DNA of 64,000 nt from UBA4744 sp963718995 (GCA_963718995.1 CAVRAP010000013.1:1-64000), one strand, 5' to 3'; numbered from the stretch's first letter, positions 45,224 through 53,422 are shown. Notes: generated by a model from the letters alone, not told the origin. Program-made: numbers and translations.

Positions 45224-45774
45224 TCGAATACCTCCGGTTCCATTCGAAGAATGGAGCTTTGATCGATGGTATAGCCACCGATGAAGGGCGGGAAGTTGCT
45301 GATCCAGGTGCGCGGCATTCGTATGCGAACCCCGATGATGTCGAGGGGGGCGGAAGGGCCTGCGACTGTTTTGCGTATGGCAGACGGCCACGGCGTCGTT
45401 ACGGTCCAGTTGGCAGGCCCGCAGTCGAGCGGGTCGGGACCGCCCGTGTACTGCCAGGTGTTGGTTTCTCCGATGATTTGGTTGCCGTTGGCGTCGGCAT
45501 GAAAGATCTCGATGCGCTGGACCCGATCGAGAAACCCGCTGGGGAGAATACCCACAACATTGGTGATGGTTTGACAATCCGCATCGAGAGCTCTTCCGGT
45601 GAACGACGCAGTGCGAACACCCTCGAGGCTGGCTCGTTCGACGGTCAAATAGTCGTAGAAGGCGACTCCCACCTCCATGATTCCGATCATGAGCAAGAGC
45701 AGCAGGGGCATGACGATCGCGAATTCGACAATCGTCGCGCCGGCTTCCTGGCTCTTCACGAGTCGTCGTCGCAT
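45220..45774 (-). CDS. TadE-like minor pseudopilin (group A, first)
   Basis: 184 residues. KSQEAGATIVEFAIVMPLLL with the +5 Glu and YDYLTVERASLEGVRTASFT mark it as TadE-like. It begins the eight-gene array. Start ATG 45774, with an AGGAT-type site about 10 bases upstream. Its promoter should lie in the 395-bp gap above. Together with seven others it suggests a secreted, membrane-anchored fibre or surface layer, but no assembly machinery is in the window. Confidence 0.85.
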   Translation of the reverse strand: MRRRLVKSQEAGATIVEFAIVMPLLLLLMIGIMEVGVAFYDYLTVERASLEGVRTASFTGRALDADCQTITNVVGILPSGFLDRVQRIEIFHADANGNQIIGETNTWQYTGGPDPLDCGPANWTVTTPWPSAIRKTVAGPSAPLDIIGVRIRMPRTWISNFPPFIGGYTIDQSSILRMEPEVFE

Positions 45775-45834
45775 ATCATGCCGATCCTGTATTGAGTGGG
45801 GCGCCAAAGCCGCTGGTCCAACAAATGGTGACCC

Positions 45835-45847
45835 TCACTTTAAGTGA
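45835..45847. promoter_or_regulatory. Palindrome TCACTT-T-AAGTGA, possible operator
   Basis: A perfect 13-base inverted repeat lies 61 bases upstream of the first TadE start. On the minus strand it sits just downstream of a TATCAT -10 candidate, a suitable place for a repressor site. The binding protein is unknown. Confidence 0.45.
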
Positions 45848-45900
45848 TAATGATACCACTCTTGGGTCCATTGTTGCATGGCCAAATTGATTAGTCATCG

Positions 45901-45942
45901 CGGTAAGCCCGGGCCGCGTGCCGAGAATGGTTGGGTTTACCG
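45901..45942 (+). other. Strong hairpin of unknown role
   Basis: CGGTAAGCCC pairs with GGGTTTACCG over 10 bp (one G-U as plus-strand RNA; a mismatch on the minus strand) around a GC-rich 22-base loop. The better pairing on the plus strand is odd because no plus-strand gene is near, and no T run follows. It could be a small RNA or DNA structure. Confidence 0.4.
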
Positions 45943-46169
45943 AATAGCGCATACGCATGGTTCATAATCCGACACAGGCTAAGTGCCCGAAGTTCCCCTT
46001 CAGTTGCCCAAGCCGCCCGTGTGCCGGTTGGAGAGGTGCCTCCTCCTTCCAACTCAATGTGTAGCGCTCTTACCCCAGGAGGGAAACTACTACCTGAGCC
46101 GGGCCGTCGCAATAGGCCATTGGTACCTAATCCGGCCCTTCTGACATCCGCCCGAACAACCGAGGTAGT

Positions 46170-46934
46170 TCAGCCGCTCTGGCCCGCCATTCTGCGGTTC
46201 TTGAACTTCGCCTTGACGTAGTCCTTGTTCAGCATGGCAATGAAGTCCAGGGAGATCCGCTTCGGGCAGGCCGCTTCGCATTCACCGTGGTTGGTGCAGG
46301 ACCCGAAGTGTCTCTCCATCTCGTCGACCATTGCCTCAACGCGAGTCCAGCGTTCGGGTTGTCCCTGGGGGAGAAGGTTGAGGTTCGCCACCTTGGCCGC
46401 CACGAACAGTTGGGCCGCACCGTTGGGACATGAGGCAACACAAGCCCCGCAACCGATGCAGGAGGCAGCGTCCATCGCCGAGTCGGCGGCCGGTTTCGGA
46501 ATCGGGATCAGATTGGCGTCCGGGGCGCTCCCGGTCGGCACGGTTATGTAGCCGCCGGCTTCGATAATCCGGTCGAACGAGCTGCGATCGACGACCAGGT
46601 CCCGGATAATGGGGAATCCGGAGGCCCGCCACGGTTCGATGGTGATGACATCGCCGTCCTTGAACTTGCGCATATGGAGCTGGCAGGTTGCCGTTCCCTG
46701 CTGAGGTCCATGGGCAAGGCCGTTGATCATGAGCCCGCATGCCCCGCAGATGCCTTCCCGGCAATCGCTGTCGAAGGCAATCGGCTCCTCTCCCTTGTCC
46801 GTGAGTCGCTCGTTGACGATGTCGAGCATTTCCAGGAACGAGGCGTGCGACTCGATGTCCGGTGCGTCGTATTCAACGAACTTACCGGGAGCGTCCAGTG
46901 TGTACTGGCGCCATACGCGCAATGTGATGTTCAC
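46170..46934 (-). CDS. sdhB: Succinate dehydrogenase iron-sulfur subunit
   Basis: SdhB passes electrons from SdhA flavin to quinone. The 254-residue protein has the 2Fe-2S ligands in DCREGICGACG, then the 4Fe-4S and 3Fe-4S ligands in CIGCGACVASCPNGA and CTNHGECEAACPKRIS. The spacing fits the SdhB type that pairs with a single b558 cytochrome subunit. The start is GTG 46934, which overlaps the sdhA stop (GTGA) and follows AGGAGCTACAA. It is the last gene of sdhCAB. Confidence 0.96.
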   Translation of the reverse strand: MNITLRVWRQYTLDAPGKFVEYDAPDIESHASFLEMLDIVNERLTDKGEEPIAFDSDCREGICGACGLMINGLAHGPQQGTATCQLHMRKFKDGDVITIEPWRASGFPIIRDLVVDRSSFDRIIEAGGYITVPTGSAPDANLIPIPKPAADSAMDAASCIGCGACVASCPNGAAQLFVAAKVANLNLLPQGQPERWTRVEAMVDEMERHFGSCTNHGECEAACPKRISLDFIAMLNKDYVKAKFKNRRMAGQSG

Positions 46935-48847
46935 TTGTAGCTCCTTTGCGCCAGCGCCACATACTCGAATTCGAGCGGCTCCTTGATCAGGTTGGGCTTC
47001 TCGCCGACCCCGGTGAACTCCCACGCCGCCACATACGCGTAGTCATCGTCGTTGCGGAGGGCCTCACCTTCGGGGGTTTGGCTTTCCTCCCGGAAATGGC
47101 CGCCGCACGATTCGCGACGATTGAGGGCATCGAGAGCCATGAGCTCGGCCAGTTCGAAGAAGTCCTCAACCCGGCCCGCCTTCTCCAGAGACTGGTTGAA
47201 GGATTCGTTCTCGCCCAAAACACGAACGTCGTTGTGGTATTCCTCCCGCAGGGCGGGTATCTCCCGGAGAGCCTTCTGAAGTCCCTGTTCGTTGCGGGAC
47301 ATCCCGACATGGGTTTCCAGGATCTTGCCGAGCTTGCGGTGGAACCAGTCGACCGTCCGGCTGCCGTTCACCGACAGCAACCGTTGGACCCGATCGTCGA
47401 CCTCCTGCTTCGCCTCGGCGAACACCTGGTGATCCGTTGGAACGGGTTGCGTCCCGAGGAGGGGCGCCAGGTAATCGCTGATGGTGTACGGAAGAACGAA
47501 ATACCCGTCGGCCAGCCCCTGCATCAGGGCACTGGCTCCGAGCCGGTTGGCGCCGTGATCCGAGAAGTTGGCTTCACCAATGGAGTAGAGACCGGGGATG
47601 GTGGTCATCAGGTTGTAGTCCACCCACAGGCCGCCCATCGTGTAATGAGGGGCCGGGTAGATCCGCATCGGCACCTTGTACGGGTTCTCATCCGTGATGC
47701 GCTCGTACATCTCGAAGAGGTTGCCGTAGCGCTCTTCGATGACCGCCTTGCCCAGCCGGCCGATGGATTCTGCGAAATCAAGGTAGACGCCGTTCTTACG
47801 GGGCCCGACTCCCCGTCCTTCCTCGACGACGGTCATAGCGTTGCGAGATGCCACGTCGCGGGGCACGAGGTTCCCGAATGCCGGATACTTCCGTTCCAGG
47901 TAGTAGTCGCGCTCCTCGGGCGGGATCTGACCGGGTGGCCGCTCTTCTCCAACGTTCTTCGGGACCCAGATCCGTCCGTCGTTGCGGAGCGACTCGGACA
48001 TCAGCGTCAGTTTTGACTGCGTGTCGTCGCTTTGGGGGATGGCGGTTGGGTGGATCTGCGTGAAGCTGGCGTTGGCAAAGAGCGCTCCCTTGCGGTGCGC
48101 CCGCCAGACGGCCGTTGCGTTGCTGGCCATTGCCATGGTCGACAGGAAGTAGGCGTTGGCGTAACCACCGGTAGCCAAAACCACGGCGTGAGCCGAGTGC
48201 GCCCGGATCTCACCGGTGACGAGATCGCGAGTGATCACCCCGACCGCCCGTCCCTCTTGGAGCACAACGTCGAGCATCTCCGTGCGGGCGTGCAGCTTGA
48301 CCTTGCCGAGCTTGATCTGGCGGGCCAACGCCTGATAGGCACCGAGCAGCAGCTGCTGGCCGGTCTGACCGCGCGCATAGAAGGTCCGGGAGACCTGGGC
48401 CCCACCAAACGACCGGTTGTCCAGGAGGCCGCCGTACTCGCGAGCGAACGGAATGCCCTGGGCGGTGCATTGGTCGATGATGTCATTGCTCACCTGCGCC
48501 AGGCGATAGACGTTGGCTTCCCGGGATCGGTAATCCCCTCCCTTCACCGTGTCATAGAACAACCGGAAGATGCTGTCTCCGTCTCCGTGGTAGTTCTTCG
48601 TGGCGTTGATACCGCCCTGGGCGGCGATGCTGTGAGCCCGGCGGGGGGAGTCGTGGTACGTGATCACGGTCACGTTGTACCCGAGTTCTCCGAGCGTGGC
48701 CGCGGCGGAAGCACCGGCGAGGCCAGTGCCGATCACCAGAATCTCGTACTTGCGTTTGTTGGCCGGGTTGACCAGCTTCACATCAAACTTGTGGGAGTCC
48801 CACTTGTCCTGGATAGGTCCTTGCGGGATCTTTGCGTCGAGTTGCAT
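46931..48847 (-). CDS. sdhA: Succinate dehydrogenase flavoprotein subunit
   Basis: SdhA oxidises succinate to fumarate with covalent FAD. The 638-residue protein has VIGTGLAGASAAATLGELG (FAD dinucleotide site), RRAHSIAAQGGINATKN with the FAD-linking His, and HPTAIPQSDD. MGGLWVDYNLMTTIPGLYS and GANRLGASALMQGL follow. It matches the long Bacteroidetes/actinobacterial b558-type SdhA rather than the four-subunit enzyme. Start ATG 48847 is chosen for spacing to GAGAGGGGG; ATG 48853 is possible. It lies 13 bp after sdhC. Confidence 0.96.
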   Translation of the reverse strand: MQLDAKIPQGPIQDKWDSHKFDVKLVNPANKRKYEILVIGTGLAGASAAATLGELGYNVTVITYHDSPRRAHSIAAQGGINATKNYHGDGDSIFRLFYDTVKGGDYRSREANVYRLAQVSNDIIDQCTAQGIPFAREYGGLLDNRSFGGAQVSRTFYARGQTGQQLLLGAYQALARQIKLGKVKLHARTEMLDVVLQEGRAVGVITRDLVTGEIRAHSAHAVVLATGGYANAYFLSTMAMASNATAVWRAHRKGALFANASFTQIHPTAIPQSDDTQSKLTLMSESLRNDGRIWVPKNVGEERPPGQIPPEERDYYLERKYPAFGNLVPRDVASRNAMTVVEEGRGVGPRKNGVYLDFAESIGRLGKAVIEERYGNLFEMYERITDENPYKVPMRIYPAPHYTMGGLWVDYNLMTTIPGLYSIGEANFSDHGANRLGASALMQGLADGYFVLPYTISDYLAPLLGTQPVPTDHQVFAEAKQEVDDRVQRLLSVNGSRTVDWFHRKLGKILETHVGMSRNEQGLQKALREIPALREEYHNDVRVLGENESFNQSLEKAGRVEDFFELAELMALDALNRRESCGGHFREESQTPEGEALRNDDDYAYVAAWEFTGVGEKPNLIKEPLEFEYVALAQRSYK

Positions 48848-48860
48848 CACCATCCCCCTC

Positions 48861-49604
48861 TCACTTGACCAGACCGGTCAGCACCGTGAGCGGGAAGCTG
48901 ACGTTGGCGATGACGATTACGGCGGTGAATGCCCACGCCAACCAGCGGCGCCATTCGTTGAATCTGGGATTGTTCCAACCGATGCTCTGGAAGAGGCTCC
49001 ACGTGCCATGGAAGATGTGGAGACCGAGCAGGAGGTTGGCGACGATGTAGAAGATGGCCACACCAGGTCGGCTGAAGCTGGCGATCAGATTGGCGTGGAC
49101 GTCGCCGGCCACAAACTCCGGGTTGGCGGTGCCGATTGTCAGGTCCAGCAGGTGGAACACGATGAAGGCGCCGACGATCACTCCCGACCAGCGCATGGTC
49201 CGCGATGCGTAGTTGGCCACCAGGTATTCGCGCGGCGATTGGTAGCGGGTCGGGCGCGCCTTCCAGTTGGTTACGGTGAGTGAATACGCCGCATGGATGT
49301 GCAACACGACAGCCGACGTGAGTACTGCCCGGAAGATCCAGAGCGTTCCTTCCCGGGGGAGGAAGGGCTCCAAGAGCTCGCGCAGCCATTCGCCGTAGTG
49401 GTCGATGGCGTAGAGCCCGGTCGGGTCTGTGCCGAGGTAGAGCTTGAGGTTCCCGAGCATGTGGACGAATACGTAGCCGAGGAAGATGATGCCGGTGATA
49501 GCCATCACCCACTTCTTCCCGACGGCCGAGCTGTAGAACTCGATCGCCCAGGGCCGCCGGCGGTTGGCCGCGCCGCGGTCCGTGCCCTTATCGGTGGTCG
49601 TCAC
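48861..49604 (-). CDS. sdhC: Succinate dehydrogenase cytochrome b558 subunit
   Basis: The 247-residue membrane anchor has five helices. Probable heme-ligand His residues lie in FVHMLGNLKLYLG, AVVLHIHAAYSL, FIVFHLLDLT and LLLGLHIFHGTWSLFQ. It is the single-polypeptide di-heme b558 type (fusion-like of SdhC and SdhD), usually using a low-potential menaquinone. It starts sdhCAB. Start ATG 49604. No SdhD gene is present or required. Confidence 0.93.
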   Translation of the reverse strand: MTTTDKGTDRGAANRRRPWAIEFYSSAVGKKWVMAITGIIFLGYVFVHMLGNLKLYLGTDPTGLYAIDHYGEWLRELLEPFLPREGTLWIFRAVLTSAVVLHIHAAYSLTVTNWKARPTRYQSPREYLVANYASRTMRWSGVIVGAFIVFHLLDLTIGTANPEFVAGDVHANLIASFSRPGVAIFYIVANLLLGLHIFHGTWSLFQSIGWNNPRFNEWRRWLAWAFTAVIVIANVSFPLTVLTGLVK

Positions 49605-49821
49605 TACGAGCCTCCAAGCACGAGATTCCAGGTTGGCCCAAAGCTAGCAGCCGAGATCACGGGGTCCGGGGGGTCGGACAGGGTCCTTGGGCCCTACTTC
49701 GAGCTTCGGGCGGTTTTCGTCGGGTGCCTACTCCCGGGGGAAAAGGATGGTATCCGGAGCCAGAAGCCCGCTCAGGTGACCCGGCGGCGCCCAAAAACGT
49801 CCGCTTTTCGGGCCTTCCGCC
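49605..49821. other. Upstream region between sdhC and whiB
   Basis: This part of the 281-bp divergent gap holds no gene. It should carry the sdhC promoter on the minus strand, but I cannot place one. It is G-rich (GGGGTCCGGGGGGTCGG) and has no clear terminator. Confidence 0.4.
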
Positions 49822-49861
49822 TTGACAGCGCGCGCGCAGCCTGATTACATGCCTGTAATTA
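49822..49861 (+). promoter_or_regulatory. whiB promoter region with overlapping palindromes
   Basis: TTGACA (49822-49827), a perfect -35, is followed by ATTACA-TGCC-TGTAAT (49842-49857) and TGTAATTACA (49852-49861). The two palindromes share a half-site, giving three alternating TTACA/TGTAA half-sites where the -10 and start should be. A weak TACATG at 49844-49849 could be the -10. The layout suggests repression or autoregulation. Confidence 0.6.
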
Positions 49862-49885
49862 CACGTAGGTAAGGGGGGTGCACGC

Positions 49886-50161
49886 GTGCACCGCAGTCTG
49901 ATAGATGCGCTGGCAGTCGACGATCTTGCCTGGCAGGACTATTCGAATTGTCGGGGGGCGGATGCGGATTTGTTCTTTCCTGAGCGCGGGGCCTCAACGC
50001 GCAAGGCAAAAGCAATCTGCAACGCTTGCCAGGTAAAAGCTGAATGTCTCGAGTTCGCAATCGTTCAGTCCGAGAAGTTTGGAATCTGGGGAGGCCTGTC
50101 CGAGCGGGAACGCCGGCGCATTCGCAAAGAACGGTCTATCGCGGCGCGGCGGGTCTCCTAG
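49886..50161 (+). CDS. WhiB family iron-sulfur transcription regulator (WhiB2-like)
   Basis: WhiB proteins bind a 4Fe-4S cluster and act with sigma factor A on promoters for division, stress or redox genes. The 91-residue protein has the four ligands as Cys in SNCRGADADLFF and Cys-x2-Cys-x5-Cys in ICNACQVKAECLEFA. It has the beta-turn GIWGGLSERERR and a basic DNA-binding end RRIRKERSIAARR. The pattern is closest to WhiB2 (WhmD), linked to septation, but I cannot assign the subtype firmly. Start GTG 49886 follows GTAAGGGGGGTGCACGC. Confidence 0.9.
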   Translation: MHRSLIDALAVDDLAWQDYSNCRGADADLFFPERGASTRKAKAICNACQVKAECLEFAIVQSEKFGIWGGLSERERRRIRKERSIAARRVS

Positions 50162-50276
50162 GCCTTCTCGCTAATGGCGCGATAGCCGACGATGCCCGTC
50201 GGCCTTTCATCGGGTACTCGTTGATCCGGGAGAGTCCACCACTAGCATTGTTGAGTCACCAGAGAAAGGGAGTGGC

Positions 50277-51218
50277 GTGCAGGATCTCGGATTGTTAGGC
50301 ATCTTCCTCATCATCCTGGCCCTCGTCTTGGGAGCCATAGCCGTGCTCAGCAAGCGGAGAAGCGATACGCTCCGGGCGAGGGTGGAAGGTGCTGAGGCGG
50401 CTGCTTCCATCGATGCCGATCGTCCTCGCCCGCGCGTCTCGGCGTTCCATGTCCGTGGTGACGAGGCCCAGGTGTTCTTCGATGTGCCGCTGGCAGAGGG
50501 CGAGATCGACGAGGTGCTCGGTGAGCTGCTCACGAATGAGGCACTCGAGGTCGTACGCGAGAAACGTCACGAGCTTCCCATAGACGGCGTCACCACCGTT
50601 GTCGCTTTTGCCGGTCGGGGCGGTGAGCCCCGTCGCGTCGGCTCCGTTTCGCTCGAGGAACCCGGCGTGCTCCCGCCGCCGATTGTGGCGGCGCCATCGC
50701 TCCATCTCGGGCACATCGGCTTCGATCCTCTCGAGAAACAATTCTCCGACGACCTCCTCCAGAATGCTCCGAGCCTGGCATCCGCCAAGCGGGAGGACGC
50801 CCTGGGGCCCATCGGTGAAGAACTGCGTCTTCCGAGAGCAGTTGCCGTTGGCCTGCGCGCCCAGGGTGTTGATCCGTCCACGATGACATCAGCAGAGATG
50901 GTCCAATCGTTGTTGCGACTCTTCGGTTACACCGTCACTGCGACGAAGAATCCCCTCGCGTTCAACGCAACCAAGGCCGGTTCGACCACCTACCTGCGCG
51001 AAGACCGTTACCAGGCCGGTGACTTTCCCGAGGTAGACGACGTCACGATGCGGGAATTCGTGGTGGAGTTCGTCAACTCCGGTGCGGATCGCGGCCTGCT
51101 GGTCAGCGACAAGTTCTCTCCGTTTGGCGTTTACGAACGCGAAAAGCGGGAACCGCGTATCAGGTTCGTCACGCGTGAGCGCCTGCAGAAATTCGTCGAC
51201 GCCCTCTCGCTCGAGTGA
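50277..51218 (+). CDS. Membrane-anchored protein with a degenerate Mrr-like C-terminal domain
   Basis: The 313-residue protein has one N-terminal helix (LGLLGIFLIILALVLGAIAVL), a long variable region (40-200) and a C-terminal block. That block resembles the end of Mrr-type restriction endonuclease domains: QSLLRLFGYTVTA for the first helix, FVNSGADRGLLVSDKFSPFG, and RIRFVTRERLQKFVDAL. The catalytic Asp and Gln-x-Lys of that fold are not visible; THE region reads TTYLREDRY. I think it is an inactive relative used as a binding module, but this is inference. GTG 50277 follows AGAAAGGGAGTGGC. Confidence 0.5.
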   Translation: MQDLGLLGIFLIILALVLGAIAVLSKRRSDTLRARVEGAEAAASIDADRPRPRVSAFHVRGDEAQVFFDVPLAEGEIDEVLGELLTNEALEVVREKRHELPIDGVTTVVAFAGRGGEPRRVGSVSLEEPGVLPPPIVAAPSLHLGHIGFDPLEKQFSDDLLQNAPSLASAKREDALGPIGEELRLPRAVAVGLRAQGVDPSTMTSAEMVQSLLRLFGYTVTATKNPLAFNATKAGSTTYLREDRYQAGDFPEVDDVTMREFVVEFVNSGADRGLLVSDKFSPFGVYEREKREPRIRFVTRERLQKFVDALSLE

Positions 51219-51225
51219 CCCTCCG

Positions 51226-52215
51226 ATGCGGATAGGCGTTGCCCTTCCGCACGGCGTCAACAGCGGAATCGGGCTGCCGGGCTGGTCACAACTCCGCGAT
51301 CTTGCCGTTCGGCTCGAGACGGCCGGGTTTGATGCATTGTGGGTTTCGGATCATTTCTTCACGGATCTCGAAGGCTCTTCCGGGTCGGGGAGTCAACTGG
51401 ATGCCATGGTGCTCCTGCCTGCACTGGCGGTCGCGACCCACCGCGTGACCTTGGGGACCATGGTCCTGACGGTCGGGTTCCGACCTCCATCCGTTCTGGC
51501 CAAGGCGGTGGCCTCACTAGACCGATTGAGCGCCGGCCGTTTTGTGCTTGGACTTGGTGCAGGATCACGCGAGGCTGAGTATGTCGCAGCAGGACTGGAT
51601 TTCCCGGAGCCCGCGGATCGCATCGCCGAACTCGAAGAAGCCGCCATCCTCATTCGTGAGATGACCTCTCATCCCCACTCCACCGTGAACGGGCCACGGT
51701 TTCGTGTGACCGATGCGCCGAACCTGCCGCAACCTGCCCGGCCAACCATTCCGATCCTCATGTCGGCGAGTGGTCCGCACGGGTTGGCGGCCTCAGCCAG
51801 ATCCGCCGACATTTGGAACGTATCAGGGCGCTACTCCCCGGAGAGCTACGGAGCCGAGGCGGCCGATTTCGACCGGGCCTGCGATGACGTTGGCCGGGAT
51901 CCGCAAACTGTCGAGAGGAGCCTCGGGCTCGTTGCCCTCGTTGGTGACGACGAGAGCGACGTCCGTCGTCGTCTTGTCGACTGGAAGCAGCAAGCTCCCT
52001 GGTTGTTCGAAAGCGCTTCATTAGAGGAAGTTCGCAGATACGGCCTGGTTGGCACCCCGCAGGAAGTCAGAGAACGAATCGAGGAGTTCGACAGTCTGGG
52101 GGTGACCGAGCTGGTCTTGAGTTTCTCGCCGCTGATGTTCGGTTGGAGTTCCTCGGCCGGGTGGGATATCGTCGCGGAGGAGGTCCTGCCTGTGTTCGGG
52201 GGGGCGCACCGGTAG
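51226..52215 (+). CDS. LLM class F420-dependent oxidoreductase
   Basis: A 329-residue luciferase-like monooxygenase-fold protein. GVALPHGVNSGIGLPGWSQL, WVSDHFFTDL and VLGLGAGSREAEY, with a HRVTLGTMVLTVGFRPP strand, match the actinobacterial F420-using branch of the family. Such enzymes reduce or oxidise small organic molecules with F420H2 or F420. Substrate is unknown. Start ATG 51226, 7 bp after the preceding gene; its own SD is weak, so coupling is likely. Confidence 0.85.
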   Translation: MRIGVALPHGVNSGIGLPGWSQLRDLAVRLETAGFDALWVSDHFFTDLEGSSGSGSQLDAMVLLPALAVATHRVTLGTMVLTVGFRPPSVLAKAVASLDRLSAGRFVLGLGAGSREAEYVAAGLDFPEPADRIAELEEAAILIREMTSHPHSTVNGPRFRVTDAPNLPQPARPTIPILMSASGPHGLAASARSADIWNVSGRYSPESYGAEAADFDRACDDVGRDPQTVERSLGLVALVGDDESDVRRRLVDWKQQAPWLFESASLEEVRRYGLVGTPQEVRERIEEFDSLGVTELVLSFSPLMFGWSSSAGWDIVAEEVLPVFGGAHR

Positions 52216-52237
52216 GATACGTTCAAAGGAGACATCC

Positions 52238-52417
52238 ATGTTTGGACGACTTGGCGGCGGTGAACTCATCATCATCCTGGTGATTCTGCTGCTTCTGTTC
52301 GGAGCGAGGAAGCTCCCCGACCTTGCCCGGTCACTTGGAGCGTCGGCCAAGGAGTTTCGCAAGGGCATTGAGCAGGGCGGCGAACAAGAGCCACCGCCCG
52401 ATGCCCAGGACACCTAA
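52238..52417 (+). CDS. tatA: Sec-independent protein translocase TatA
   Basis: This 59-residue protein has MFGRLGGGELIIILVILLLL followed by FGARKLPDLARSLGAS and AKEFRKG, the TatA transmembrane helix, FG hinge and amphipathic helix. The C-terminal tail is short and acidic. TatA forms the pore of the twin-arginine translocase. It has AAAGGAGACATCC before ATG 52238. TatB and TatC are not in the window. It lies between the F420-type gene and an ECF sigma factor. Confidence 0.93.
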   Translation: MFGRLGGGELIIILVILLLLFGARKLPDLARSLGASAKEFRKGIEQGGEQEPPPDAQDT

Positions 52418-52484
52418 TCCCGTCCTGATTCTCACTCTGCTCCGACGCGGGAACTCGTTCGCCTGCCGGTGCGTTCAGTAGGTA

Positions 52485-52994
52485 GTGCTCGTGCCAGACG
52501 ATGCACCGCTGTCCTGGGAAGAAGTAGCTCGGGCTTATGGGCGAAAGATCTACAACTTCGCATATCGCCTCACCGGCAACGCAGACGACGCCTCCGACCT
52601 CACCCAGGAAGTGTTGCTCCGGGTCAGGAAAGGTTTGGCGGGGTACCAGCCCGGCTCCTTTGAAGGCTGGCTGTGGCGCATCACTCGCAACGCCTTTCTC
52701 GATGACGTGCGACGAAAGAAGCGGAGGCCGACCTCACCACTTCCCGAGGAGATCGATCGAGTTGCCAGCCACGCCTCCCCTGAACCGGATCAGGTGCTGG
52801 CCACCGTACGGCTCGGTGAGGATATCCAGGCCGCGTTGCTTGACCTCCCTTACGACTTCCGCGAGGCGGTGGTGCTCTGCGACATCGTTGGTCTCAGCTA
52901 CGAAGAGATCTCCGCAGCGGTCGCCGCACCGATCGGCACCGTGCGCAGCCGGATACATCGGGGGCGCAAGATGCTGAAGGACCGGTTGCAGTGA
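52485..52994 (+). CDS. ECF RNA polymerase sigma factor
   Basis: 169 residues with region 2 (IYNFAYRLTGNADDASDLTQ then VLLRVRKGLAGYQPGSFEGW) and region 4 (LDLPYDFREAVVLCDIVGLS, YEEISAAVAAPIGTVRSRIH). It is a SigE/RpoE-type extracytoplasmic function sigma factor. It overlaps by 4 bases an anti-sigma factor gene (GTGA), and an RseB-like gene follows. The arrangement fits envelope-stress signalling. Start GTG 52485 or GTG 52491. No promoter with its own consensus was identified. Confidence 0.93.
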   Translation: MLVPDDAPLSWEEVARAYGRKIYNFAYRLTGNADDASDLTQEVLLRVRKGLAGYQPGSFEGWLWRITRNAFLDDVRRKKRRPTSPLPEEIDRVASHASPEPDQVLATVRLGEDIQAALLDLPYDFREAVVLCDIVGLSYEEISAAVAAPIGTVRSRIHRGRKMLKDRLQ

Positions 52995-53422
52995 CGCACC
53001 CGAGCGAACTCCTCTCAGCTTTACTCGATGGGGAACTCATCGAACGAGAACGCGCCCAGGTGACCGAGCATCTCGCGACCTGCCCCAGCTGTGAGGGCGA
53101 GCTCAGAGGACTCCACTTTGCCAGGGCTGCCGTCCGGTCTCTCCCACTCGTCGAGATGCCTGCCGGGTTGACTCCGGCAGTGGAGCCTGCAGCGGGGGTA
53201 TTGCACTTCACCAAGCGTCCACCGGCGTGGGTTGCTGCAGCGGCCGCGGCGATTCTCGCGTTGTTTGTCGGCATTGCCACGATCCTGGCCCCACCCACCA
53301 CGTTGGAGGTACGTCTCGATCAACTGTCCGATCAGTACGGCGCCAGGACTTCGCTCGAGCCGGCCATCACCCCGCGAACCCCGGTGCCGGTGCTCGACCG
53401 AGTGTCAGGACCAATCGAATGA
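52991..53422 (+). CDS. Anti-sigma factor with zinc-binding (zf-HC2) domain
   Basis: 143 residues. The N-terminal cytoplasmic domain has the ZAS motif His-x3-Cys-x2-Cys in EHLATCPSCEGELRG, which binds the sigma factor. A hydrophobic helix spans about residues 80-100 (WVAAAAAAILALFVGIAT). A short outside tail follows. It is coupled to the sigma factor gene upstream and overlaps the next gene by ATGA (53419-53422). Its function as membrane-bound inhibitor of that sigma factor is well supported by the context. Confidence 0.9.
   Translation: MTHPSELLSALLDGELIERERAQVTEHLATCPSCEGELRGLHFARAAVRSLPLVEMPAGLTPAVEPAAGVLHFTKRPPAWVAAAAAAILALFVGIATILAPPTTLEVRLDQLSDQYGARTSLEPAITPRTPVPVLDRVSGPIE

Larger units (their letters stand above)
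45775..46169. other. 395-bp intergenic stretch upstream of the TadE/TadG array
   Basis: No gene is supported. It contains the palindrome at 45835-45847 and, on the minus strand, TATCAT near 45853-45858 as a possible -10 for the array. A 10-bp stem (45901-45910 with 45933-45942) surrounds a 22-base loop, and a purine-rich hairpin lies near 46034-46061. None matches a riboswitch I know. It probably carries the promoter and leader of the array. Confidence 0.5.

Noticed and set aside
45775..46169. c-di-GMP, cobalamin or other known riboswitch upstream of the TadE/TadG array
   Set aside because: The stem at 45901-45942 does not fit the GEMM core, and no conserved CACGCACAGGG- or GCAAAGCC-like segments or B12-box are visible.
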